A stretch of 64,000 bases of DNA from Papilionanthe hookeriana x Papilionanthe teres (Eukaryota; Streptophyta; Magnoliopsida; Asparagales; Orchidaceae): positions 115,490,183-115,554,182 of the forward strand of contig CM040428.1 in NCBI GenBank assembly GCA_022702705.1, given 5' to 3'. Of the stretch, positions 23,374 to 33,800 are shown in pieces. The notes beneath the pieces are model-generated. The model was not told the DNA's origin, did no database searches, and worked only from the letters and a program-made list of their open reading frames with translations. How positions within the stretch are numbered: the first letter of the stretch is position 1; every line of letters starts with the position of its first letter. Both the position numbers and the translations under genes were made by a program.

Positions 23374-24708
23374 ATGTCTAACAACAATGGCTCTGGATAG
23401 ACAATACATTGGAAAAGGATTAATAATCCATTTTGATTTTGACTGTCTCAAGTTGAATTATTTTACAATGGACCTCTGCTATCTATTGCTAATCAAGAAG
23501 AAGCAAAAGGAAAACTATCTGTGTTAGAATTCAAATTTTGGCAACAAAATATCAAGACAGAAGAAGTATTTTTGACAGAACAAAAATGGAAGACTGACAT
23601 TGGAAAACAAAAATCAGTGGTGGTAACTACAACTCATGGAGCTGAAAAGACATCTACTAAAGTAAAGAAGTCAGTCTCCAGGCCAACTAGAGCTGAAAGG
23701 AGAAATCAAATAAATGAATTAAAAGACTCCATGAAAAGGAACAACAAAATATAGAATCTATGGAGGAAGATGACGATTTCAAATTTCTAATTCTTGAAAA
23801 TTGTTCTTAAGGAGACATATTTTGTCTTAGGAGAAGAAAAGCTAGATCAATAAGAAGAAAGGATTGAAAAGATGACATTTACTCCGACTCCTTACGTACT
23901 AGCGTTGGATCTCACAGCATCAGAGATGTCAACTGATGAACGAATTGCTTATAAAGAAGAATTTAGAAGTATTCAAGCCTTCAAACAACATAAATTTGAG
24001 CAATTTAAATATATTAACGATCAAATTATTAATATATTAGAAGGCATTCATTTATTCACCAGAGTTTTCGATGAAGATGAGTAGGCTTCCATTATTGAAC
24101 ATGTAATGGAGGCACGCGACCTCGGACAAGATTTGAGAACAAGAACATACTCCAAACCCAATAGGTGGATACATGGAAAGAGTCAAATTACAATCCAATA
24201 TGGGTGTTGTCATAATTATGCTGTAGATAAGGACGACAATTCTTTGGGAATTTTACGATCTGAGCAAGTGGATCCATTATCCACAGTGATCATTCAAATT
24301 ATCAGGCGACTGATAAAATGGAACATAATGACTACTAATTGTGTCCCAGACAGATGTATTATAAATATATATGAGGAAGGAGATTGTATATCACCTCATA
24401 TTGATAATGATGACTTTGAAAGACCCTTTTGTGCTTTATCACTAATGAACAGATGTTCTATTTTGTTCAGAAGAGAAATAGAAATTGTGGAACCTGGAGA
24501 ATTCTGTGGATCTTATCAGATTCTTCTACCACGAGGATCAGTCCTTATCATGCAAGGTAATGGAGCTGATGTATCTAAACATTGTATACCAAGCGTAAGA
24601 TGACAATGCATTTTGATAATGTTGTGGAGGACGTGTCCTGAAAAGTGTCTGATCGGGTTTCATCCTATACTAGAACTTGAAGGGCCACGACCTTTAGAAC
24701 TACCATGA
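23374..24708 (+). pseudogene. Extra 3' ORF of element C: unknown N-terminus plus AlkB-type oxygenase
   Basis: From the ATG at 23374 one frame of 444 codons runs to the TGA at 24706. It is interrupted by in-frame stops at 23398, 23434, 23440, 23752, 23788, 23851, 24082 and 24601. The N-terminal part (to about 23750) is polar, with GPLLSIANQEEAKGKL and a basic VKKSVSRPTRAERRNQINE stretch; I recognise no domain. Near 23750-23815 an adjacent frame (ESMEEDDDFKFLILENCS) looks more protein-like, so there is probably a small indel. The C-terminal 278 codons are AlkB-like and have only two stops. The ORF starts about 220 bp after the integrase stop, in sense, and is followed by the element's 3' satellite, so it sits inside the transposon. 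It has no introns. Confidence 0.75.
23872..24708 (+). pseudogene. AlkB-type 2-oxoglutarate/Fe(II) oxygenase domain, ALKBH9/10-like
   Basis: AlkB enzymes remove methyl groups from nucleic acids; plant ALKBH9/10 proteins demethylate m6A in RNA. Residues counted from 23872: about 45-70, the pre-domain strand (YINDQIINILEGIHLFTRVF); 82-120, LRTRTYSKPNRWIHGKSQ and QYGCCHNYAVDKD; 160-185, CIINIYEEGDCISPHIDNDDF. Metal ligands are His176 and Asp178 (24397-24405) and His237 (24580-24582) in NGNGADVSKHCIPSV. A TGA at 24601 follows, then LWRTCPEKCLIGFHP and LELEGPRPLEL, equivalent to the family's C-terminus, ending at 24706. The 2-oxoglutarate-binding Arg is probably among those just after 24601. Two in-frame stops (24082 TAG, where the family has Gln or similar, and 24601) inactivate this copy. 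Assignment is by motif recognition only, but the match is extensive. Confidence 0.9.
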
Positions 24709-25100
24709 TCCTAAGAATATCCAAGCATCTGCGATATACTTGACATAACTCTGCTCCTGATAATATCTTGGAGTGCTCTATATTTGTAGTAGGTCTAGTA
24801 GAGTCTGAGCTAATACAAAAATCATAAACAGACAGTATCTGATATGATGTTTTCATGAAAGTTTATATTATGATCTTTTAGTTGTAATTTATAATGTACT
24901 GTTGATATTCTTATTGGTGTGATGACATAATGTAAATTATCCTTTGATGTTGGAATGAAATATTACAAAATATTTCGTGAGTCTAACAAATGCCAAGAAA
25001 AAAACCGACAATAAAAATGATGACATAATAATAAAAAAAACTTGTGGTTAATAAAATTAAAATCCCCAGCGGAAAATTACAGATATAGTGTTTTTCCACA
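24709..25100 (+). other. Spacer between AlkB-like ORF and satellite
   Basis: AT-rich 3' untranslated sequence of element C. I see no gene. Confidence 0.5.
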
Positions 25101-25104
25101 TTTT

Positions 25105-26655
25105 GTCTGTTCTCTCTCTCCAGCTATTTGATATATGACTTTTTCTTGACATTGAAACATGGCATTCCTTTGGCTCTTTCTTTGAGAAAGGATATAAGTC
25201 GCATAATACTCTTTCTAAAAACCGACATATTGACATTTGACATTTCTGAGAGATGGTATGAAATCCACTCTCTCTCTAGCTATTGGATATGACACCCTTC
25301 CTGACACAAAAATATGGCATTCCCTTAGATCTTTCTTTGAGAAAGGATATAAGTGTCCTAACATTCTTTCTCAAAATTAACATATCAACATCTGACATTT
25401 CTAAGTGATGGAATGGCATTCATTCTATCTCCAGCAATTGGAAATAAGGCCCTTCCTGACACGAAACATGGAATTTCCTTAGCTCTTTATTTGAGAAAGA
25501 ATATAAGTTGCATAACATTCCTTCTCAAAATCTACATATCGATATCTGACATTTCTGACAGATGGTATGACATACACTCTCTCTCTAGCTATTGGATATG
25601 TGACCCTTCCTGAAACGGAAACATGGCATTCCCTTAGCTCTTTATTTGAGAAAGGATATAAGTTGCATAAAATTTTTTCTCAAAATTGAGATATCGATAT
25701 CTGAAATTTCAAAGAGATGGTATGAAATCCATTTTATCTCCAGCTATTGGATATAAGACCCTTTCTAACATGGAAACATGACATTCACTTAGCTCTTTCT
25801 TTGAGAAAGGATATAAGTCGCATAACATTCCTTCTCAAAATTGACATATCAATATCTGACATTTCTGAGAGATAGTATGGCATCCACTCTTTCTCTAGCT
25901 ATTGAACATGAGACCCGACACAGAAACATGGCATTCCCTTAGCTCTTTCTTTATGAAAGGATAGAAGTCGTATAACATTCCTTCTCAAAATTGATATATC
26001 GATATGTGACATTTCCAAGAGAGGGTATGACATCTATTCTACTCAATATTTTATATAAGACCCTTCCCGACACATAAATGTGGCATTCGTTTAGCTCTTT
26101 CTTTGAGAAAGGATATAATTCGAATAACACTCCTTCACAAAATCGACATATCGATATTGGAAATTTTTGAGAGATGGCATGGCATCCATTCTCTCTTCAG
26201 CTATTAGATATAAGACCCTTCCTGACACGGAAATATGACATTCCCTTAGCTCTTTCTTTAAGAAAGGATATAAATCACATAGCATTCATTCTCAAAATCG
26301 ACATATCAATATTTGACATTTCCAAGAGATGGTATGACATCATTTATATCTCCAGCTAATGGATATAAGCCCCTTCCTGACACGGAAACATGGCATTCCA
26401 TTAGCTCTTTCTTTGAGAAAGGATATAAGTCCCATAACATTTCTTCTCAAAATTGACATATTGATATCTTAAACTTCTGAGAGATGGTATGGCATCCATT
26501 CTCTCTTCAGCTATTGGATATAAAAGACCTTTCCTGACATGGAAACATGTCATCTCTTTGATTATTTCTTTGATAAAGGATATAATTCGCATATCATTCC
26601 TTCTAAAAATTGATATATTGAAATTTAACATTTCTTAGAGATGATGTCATATCCA
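25105..26655 (+). repeat. 155-bp tandem satellite, about ten units, in the 3' UTR of element C
   Basis: The marker gagaaaggatata recurs at 25183, 25339, 25493, 25648, 25803, 25953, 26105, 26260, 26415 and 26572, giving steps of 150-157 bp. Other shared parts are ctccagctattggatataag, cccttcctgacac and tggcattcccttagctcttt. ORFs here (25413-25613, 26091-26359, 26401-26631) are satellite shadows. Tandem repeats in the 3' UTR are known for Tat-lineage elements and can seed genomic satellites. Confidence 0.93.
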
Positions 26656-26700
26656 CTCTCCAGTTTCTGTTTGGTCATCTAGACCATTTTGGTCAACTCT

Positions 26701-26739
26701 AATATGTGCGGCATACTTATGTAGTATGCCACACATATT
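26701..26739 (+). other. 16-bp hairpin just before the 3' LTR
   Basis: The arms AATATGTGCGGCATAC (26701-26716) and GTATGCCACACATATT (26724-26739) pair with one mismatch around a 7-base loop. The hairpin ends 11 bases before the LTR start at 26751. It occupies the place where a plus-strand primer tract would be expected, and no clear polypurine tract is seen. Confidence 0.85.
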
Positions 26740-26929
26740 GAGAGCTCATTTGTTGATCTCACCTTTGTGAGGATCATTTCAAAATCAGCTTGAGACAGGA
26801 AATATATCAATATTGATTTCCTAAATCTCACTAATGGTCACTAAATCCTAACGTCTAGGGTTAAACCCTAATGAAGCCTTAATAACATCCTAAAATGATC
26901 AAATCAGTAATGACAAACCCTGATTTGAT

Positions 26930-27430
26930 CAATCATTGACCAAACTGATCAACCTTTGGCCTAAATGGTCAAATTAAGTCAAAATGGTCAACCCTTGACC
27001 CAATGACCACCACATTGACCAAACTGGCCAACCTTTGACCCAAAAGGTCAACTTAGGTCAAAATGGTTAACCTAGTGAACCAATGACCACCTGATTGATC
27101 AAACTGGTCAACCCATGACCTAAATGGTAAAAATTGGTCAAAATGGTCAATCCATGACCTAATGATCACCACATTGACCATACAGGTCAACCAATGACCT
27201 AAATGGTCAAATTTGATCAAAATGGCCAATCCATTACCTAATGACCACCACATTGACCAAACTAGTCAACCCATGACCTAAATGGACAAATTTGGTCAAA
27301 TTTGGTCAAAATGGTCGATCCATGACCTAATGATCACCATGTTGCCCAAACTAGTCAACCCATAACCTAAATGTTCAAACTTGGTCAAAGTAGTCAATCC
27401 ATGGCCTAATGACCACTACATTGACCAAAT
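26930..27430 (+). repeat. About 80-bp tandem array rich in GGTCAA/TTGACC (L1)
   Basis: Units begin gaccaccacattgaccaaac (about 27004, 27084, 27164, 27242, 27332, 27412). Each holds several GGTCAA or TTGACC words, the core of the plant W-box bound by WRKY factors. It lies about 1.4 kb upstream of the L1 TATA box. Confidence 0.85.
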
Positions 27431-28830
27431 ACAAATCCTATTGACCACAAAATCAATTAAGACAACAAGCTGGTAAAAAATCACTCATTTGATCAATTTC
27501 AGACATTAAAATGACCAAATATGATCATTTGGTCAACTTTAGTCAAACATAGGTCCCATGACCAAAATTAATAACTCCATGGTTAAATTAACCACGAGTA
27601 GGTTAAGTAAATCACCTGGGCCAACCCTAGACCTAGACTGGTCAATCATGATCAACCTAGGTCAACATTGGTCAACCACCCAATTTTGAACCAAATTAAT
27701 GAGATAATTCAAATAATTAACCTTTAAAATTATTTTGATTAATTTAAGGGTTAATATTATAATTTTCTACACTTTTAATTAATTACATAATTAATTTAAA
27801 GTGGAATTATAAGAAAAGGATCCTAAAATTCAAATTAAAAATGACATCATAAATGACATGATAAATAAATTTCAAATTTAAAACTCCACCATGGCATCAT
27901 AAATGACATCATGAGAAGTCATCAATGGGTCACTCATGACCCATGAGACTCAGCACACTTGTGTTAACACATTGAATAACCCATGACCAACCACTTTAAC
28001 CATGGTTAAAGCTCATCATGAAGACCTCCTAAAAGAGGGATTAAGTGACACCCTTTCACGAAGCATGGGATGGTGAGGTGTTGAGTTCATCAAGAACCTC
28101 CACCTTCATCTAATCAATGGAATTAACCAAGGTAAACCCATGGTTAAGAGCCATCATGACAAAAATACATAAATTTTATGTGAAGGGAAATATGTGTCAC
28201 CTTCCTCCCTACTCATGGAATGAATCATCCATTTGCATGAAATGAAGTGGTCGACCAACCTATGAGACACTTTAAATATTTCATTGGCTCACCAATAGAA
28301 GGAAAACACCACTTAAGCTCTCTCCTTTACCAGAGTTAACCAAGGTGAATGTTCATCATGACTCCATGACAAGTGAGCATAAATGGTGTCAATCAACCAC
28401 ACCATTTTTTAGGAATGGTTTTGTTGAGTCACTACTCACCTCTCCTCCCACCCAATAAAAGAGAAGCTTGCCAAAACCATTCTTTTAACCATGATAACTC
28501 ATACATTGCACTTCATGGAAAATGAGGAAGAAAACAATAGGTTATGTGTCATTCTCTTCAAATTTCACCAAGGGAATAATAGAACTCACTTGGGGAAGGT
28601 AATTTCAACAGGATTTACCAAGCCCAATCAACCATATAGAAGGGCCAATGGGGGGAAGCAATGATTTAAACCAAGACCTCACCATACTTGAACTCAACAT
28701 GTGTTAACCTTTGAATGATAAATTAGACTCATCCACAAGCTCAAACCTCATTCAAAAGTCATTATTGGATAAGTAATACCTTCTCCAAGTGAAACCAAAT
28801 GAGCCCAAGCTTAGCCATGGCCTCCATGGC

Positions 28831-28840
28831 TATAAATAAT
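28831..28840 (+). promoter_or_regulatory. TATA box of L1
   Basis: TATAAATAAT follows gccatggcctccatggc. The same arrangement (gccatggcctccccatggc then TATAAATAA) is in solo LTR S at 53100, so the core promoter is conserved between two otherwise diverged LTRs. Confidence 0.75.
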
Positions 28841-30180
28841 GCTAAACCTGAGAAGGCCAAAAGAGAGGAGAAAAAAATAGGAGACAACTATACATGCCCA
28901 ATTCTCTACTTTGAACACCAAAGTTTCTCACTAGGACCAAAGCAATTGATCCCACATAGAATTGACCTAAAAAGCGCAATGGTTTGCCCTAATTTCCCTA
29001 CCCGAAACAAGCACAAATTTCAGGATTGAAATGAAGTTCTTCAAAACTTCAAATTGATCACTCTAAAAGCTTCCTAGAACCCTATGAAGACAAGCCCAAT
29101 CAAAATTGTCCATCCCCATAAGCTCTAACCCATTATTCAACGTCCTCCTATCAAGCCATGACACCTTAGTATTAAACTCACCCCAAGGCTCAGCTTAAAT
29201 TCAAATTAAGTTTGGGCTAAGCCTTCCGAGGTTGAGACAAAGATTTCGAACCATTCAACTCGGGCTTACATCCACTGAGGCCAAGTTATGGTTCTTCGAG
29301 CCCAAACCGAGCTAAATTTCAGACATTGTGAAAGAAACCATATCCAAACACCTACAATTCTATATGGATATGCTCGTCTTACCAAGATGCAGCTCCTGGA
29401 ACAATCCCCATGAGATTTCATTAAGATCTGAGCATGATTTTAAACCTAGATCATGGACGGCTCGCAAATAAGACCAGACGGAGGGAGACGAGCGGATGCC
29501 ATCTGTTTTTATGTATTAAAAATGGACAGTCATGATTTAATCCCATCTGATCCACTGTTCAGAACCCCACAGCGGATTCACCGCGTTTCGACAGATCCAA
29601 GGACATGCTGCGCCGCCTAGATTTTTTTTTGTTTAGTTAAAGGTTTAAATTAGTTTAGTTTAACCTTAAACTAATCAAAAATCCATATCTTTGCATATAA
29701 AAATCACAAAAAAATAATAAAATTTTCTCTGAACTCTGGATAATGAGGAGAAAATTATGGGGCCAAAATCATGATTTGATGAATTATATTTTATTTTTAA
29801 TTAATTAATTATCTGTGTAGTAATTTAATTATTTAAAATTAATTATAATTCAAAATATTATAAAATTTTCATTGAATGATCTCCTCATCCTTTGGAATAT
29901 TTTATGATTTTTCTAAGAGTTAGGGCAGGCTCTGGATAAAGATATCTATTTTCTTATGAAACCTAAGTAATTATTTTCAAAATAATTTAAAAAATTAGGA
30001 AAATAGGAAAATTAAATTCAAAATGGGTTAAGAGGTTTACGGAGGTAGATACAAACCCTGAAATAACAAATCTTGACCTCTTGAGAGTCCAAAATGACAT
30101 TTTGGCCATTAAGGTTAAAAATATTAATTTTAAATTAATATTTAAAATCTTATAACCTTTAAAAATTCAAATATTTGGTC
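28841..30180 (+). other. Transcribed LTR part of L1 with GC-rich block
   Basis: No gene. The block 29450-29620 is GC-rich and shares short runs (cagcggatt, ttcgacagatcc) with S at 53620-53740. L2 has a comparable GC-rich block at 33775-33970. The rest is AT-rich. Confidence 0.6.
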
Positions 30181-30199
30181 TATTCCATAATGAGCTAAG

Positions 30200-30800
30200 T
30201 CAATTTTAAACTTAACATCAAATAAACACAAAACTAAATCCTAACTAGGTTTAATCCCACATTAAACCTAGATATTTCTCTTTGAGCTTTAATTACATTA
30301 CGCTTATGACGAATCAAACCAAGTTAGACCTTAATAACATTAAGTTTAAATTAATAAACCTTAATTAGGTCTAAGACACCATTTAGACCTAATTAAATCA
30401 AGTTAGACCTTAATCACATTAGATTTAGATTAATAAACCCTGATTAGATCGAAAACACCTTATAGGTTTAATTAAACCAATTTAGACCTTAATCATATTA
30501 GGTTTAACTTAATAAAACCTAATTAGGTCTAAGACACCATTAAAACCTAATTAAACTAAGTTAGACCTTAATCACATTAGGTTTAACTTAATAAATCCTA
30601 ATTAGGTCTAACCCCTAATTAGACCTAATTAATCAATTAAACATTACCTAAATTAGGTTTAATTAATCCTAAATCCTCATGAGACCTAACCCGAATTAGG
30701 TCTAATTAATCAATTAAATCTTACCTAAATTAGGTTTAATAAACCTTTAAACCCTAATTAAGTCTAACCCTAATTAAACTTAATTACCTCTTAAGCCTTT
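30200..30800 (+). repeat. Dyad-rich tandem array (L1)
   Basis: Alternating words such as attaggtctaa and ttagacctaat form perfect inverted pairs. For example TTAATTAGGTCTAA (30361-30374) pairs with TTAGACCTAATTAA (30383-30396) around 8 bases. The irregular unit is about 75-85 bp. Confidence 0.85.
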
Positions 30801-30805
30801 CTTAC

Positions 30806-33800
30806 TGTTAACCTCATTTTTGGTGAGGTCTCTCTCTCCTTAGTGCTTAGGATCTAGCTGTAGGTTTTCCCTTTGACCATCCTAAAGGACTAGAAATGGA
30901 ACCCACCACCGCTTAGAAATTCAAACCACTTCTTGACTCCCTTCAAACCCCACAAGTTTAATTGTAAACCCCTAAACCACGTGGAGGGTTAAGATCAAAT
31001 TTGGAGGTTTAAAGGATGAGTTTCCTATAGGATTCTTTAGCCTTAGGATTACCCTAGGTGGTCTGATCCTAGTGAGGGTAAGCTTGCACACACCACTCTC
31101 TCACACACATTCCAAAACCATAAAACCACACCTATACCGAATTTGACTTCCTGACTCATGTAGGTAATTCATATGGATGGACCTTAACCCCTAAGCCCAT
31201 GGCTTAGAGGGTTAAGAACAACATAGTGAATGTCTAAAATGAGTCCTATCATGGCAGTTGTGAGCTTAACATGGCTTCATGGCTCAACATAAATGATTTA
31301 ATTTCACTCACACTTGATCAACCTTCATTTTTCCAAAATTTCAATTTTTGACCCCCGAGACCCTAAACCCACCAAGCCTACCAAATGCCCTTGAAATTGC
31401 CCAAAATTTGCAAAATTACTTAAATTACCCAAAATTCCTCAAAATCAGTCCTAAACATTTCCCACCACTCAAATTGATCATCCTTGGTCAAATATTCAAA
31501 AATTTCCAAAAATACCCCCCCAATACCCTCCAAATATCCAAAATAACCTTTTAACCCAAAAATTCCAAAAATTCAGAAAATTCCCAAAAAATTCTAGAAA
31601 ATCCCAAAGATTCCCAATTTCAATTTTTTCAACTACACCATAAGCTAATCTTATCAATTTAGCCCACTTTTACCAAAAACCCCCAATTTGACCTATTTTT
31701 AACTTAAGAGAGCCCAATGTCCAACCAAACCACTCCAAATGACCTCAATTTTGATCCGATTCAATCCTAAACTTCAATTTAATATCCCCAATATCAATTT
31801 AAATGAAATCCAAACTCAATTTGACCAATATGTGGATATAATTTCAATTTGAAGCTTAAAGCTCAATTTTGGCCCATGACCTAAACTTAGCCCAAACCAA
31901 CCCAACCTAACTCCAATTAGCCCCAAATCTTTTCTAAAACCTTCCTAATATACCCAAAGAGAAAACACTAACATGATTTTCCTAAAATTTGAAACCAAAC
32001 TCCACCCAAGCCTAACCCAAACCAAAAATCCCCAATTTGGCCTAAATCAATCATGAACCCAAATTGGCCCAAATCCCAAGATCAAAACCCAACCAAAGTT
32101 GAAAAACTCTTTGTCACACCCCCATAAACATTTCTCAACATTAATTTTACATCAAAACCAACACTAGCCCAACCTTAGCCCAAGTTAGCCCAATATGACC
32201 CACTTTGGCCCCATTACCAAAAAGACCCAAATTAAATCTAATTCAACTCAAAATCATCCCAAAGGTTTTCCAAATCACTCATGACACATTCCTAAACCAA
32301 TTGCCATATTTATTTGACACAACGCTTCACCAAATTTTCATCCATCAATTTGTTTTAAAAACCTAAAAGCCTACCTTCCTAAAGCATTTTAAAAGCCCAT
32401 CTTCACCAAATTTCAAAAGCCCAAAATCCACCCTAAAGCCCACATGACAATTTTCCCATCATCATCCATTTGATAAAACCATTCCCTAAGTTCCAATTCC
32501 ATCATCAAAATATTCTAAATCAAACCACCTCACAATTTCTCCTAAATTCATCAAAAATGCCAAAACCCATTTCTATGAAAATAAGCTAACCTTTTCACAA
32601 GCGATGAGCAAGCTAAATGAAGCCATTCACAAGCCATATGAAGCCATGAGAGCTTTGACTTGTCATCAATCCATTTATGGCAAGAAGAGGGGGCTCTTTC
32701 TTAAGCTTTCACTAAACATTTTTAACCTTATTTATGTTACACTCTAAACCAAGCTTAGCCACCTCACCATGGATGGAGACTTCACCACTCCAATTCAGCT
32801 GACCCAAATGATTCCTTTCAGCCCAAAGTCAAGCCTTGGGTGGTGCACCAAGCCCAAAACCATGGCTTAACCCATTTGAGCCCAAAAGAGCCATCCTCCC
32901 CTTTCCACTTAAATCAAACCCTTTACACATGGCCAAAGCCAATTGAGCTCACCAAATCCCAGCCCTGACCTTACTGGTTAAGATGCTGACCCATGCCTGG
33001 CCGGCCAGCCACCCCAGCAGCCAGAAAACACCTTGGCCGAGCACCTTACTTGGCTTCAAAAATTGCAAACACACTTGCTGAGCTGTCCCATGCCTAATGG
33101 CCAATACAGCTGTTCTTCCCTTGACCTAGGCAGCAAAATCAAGCCTTCAAACCCCCCTGGGAAGCTCTCTAGCCAGCTCTATTTAAACACCACCCCCTCT
33201 CGACCAAAGGAGGTGCTGAATCAAAACTTACCAAAATTCTGGGAAAATCATTCTAGACCCTTCTCCTAGCATAGAGCAATTGATCCCCACTGAAATCCAG
33301 CCCTAATTTCCCCTCTGTGAGCTCAATTTCTGAGTTCAATTTCAAGCCTAAAACCAGGACACTTCACCGTAGTTAGCTAATCCCCAAATTGATTGACTCT
33401 ACACCTTCACCAGACCAAGAGAAGAAGTTCCCCAGCAAAAGCCCCCTCTCAAGGCCAGCCATTCTCTCTATCGGCCAAGCTTTGAAATCGGGCTTGGTGG
33501 AAATCGGGTCTAGGCAATTCACCAGAGCCAGAGACTTAATCTGGAGCTTCCTTGGGTTCAATCGAAGGTGCCACAACTCTCTGATTGAAGCTTCACTTCT
33601 CAGAGCAAAGGTATGTATCTCTTATTCCTCCCAAGCTTATGTGAATTCTCCATTTTGTTTGGCTCAATTTCATAGCATCTTAGCTATATAGATGTGTGGG
33701 TCTTGTTAAGACGAATCCATAGAGCATTAGAAGATGAAATTTGGTGGAGAAATGAGGGATATCTTAAGGTTTTAGTGTGGACGGCTCTCGGGTTAGGGCG

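Larger units (their letters stand above)
15358..30805 (+). mobile_element. Tat/Ogre-type LTR retrotransposon C carrying an AlkB-like ORF
   Basis: The order is gag, protease, RT, RNase H, a second (archaeal-type) RNase H, integrase, an extra ORF ending in an AlkB-type domain, a 155-bp satellite, and an LTR starting at 26751. The dual RNase H and a satellite in the 3' untranslated part are known features of the Tat lineage. The 5' end is missing because copy B adjoins at 15357. The LTR is interrupted at 30805 by a second LTR, and related repeats resume near 38196. Nonsense codons are numerous, so the copy is dead. Confidence 0.85.
26751..30805 (+). repeat. Giant Tat-type LTR (L1), probable 3' LTR of element C
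   Basis: It starts TGTTGATCTCACCTTTGTGA, matching the start of the solo LTR S (TGTTGACCTCA at 51737) and of L2 (TGTTAACCTCA at 30806). The internal plan matches S: GGTCAA array, TATA block with a shared core (ccatggctataaataa), a GC-rich block at 29450-29620 sharing ttcgacagatccaaggaca-like sequence, AT-rich DNA, then dyad repeats. It is cut at 30805 by L2. The true end is not seen. Confidence 0.75.

Noticed and set aside
23374..24708. AlkB-like region as a host ALKBH gene fragment unrelated to the transposon
   Set aside because: It is intron-free, sense-oriented, placed between integrase and the 3' satellite, and continuous in frame with upstream ORF sequence. A chance processed pseudogene remains possible but is less likely.
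25105..26655. Regular repeats suggestive of a CRISPR array
   Set aside because: The whole 155-bp unit is repeated with no constant-repeat/variable-spacer pattern, and the context is a plant retrotransposon.
27053..27253. 66-residue ORF on the minus strand in the GGTCAA array
   Set aside because: It is an artefact of the 80-bp repeat, with no independent support.
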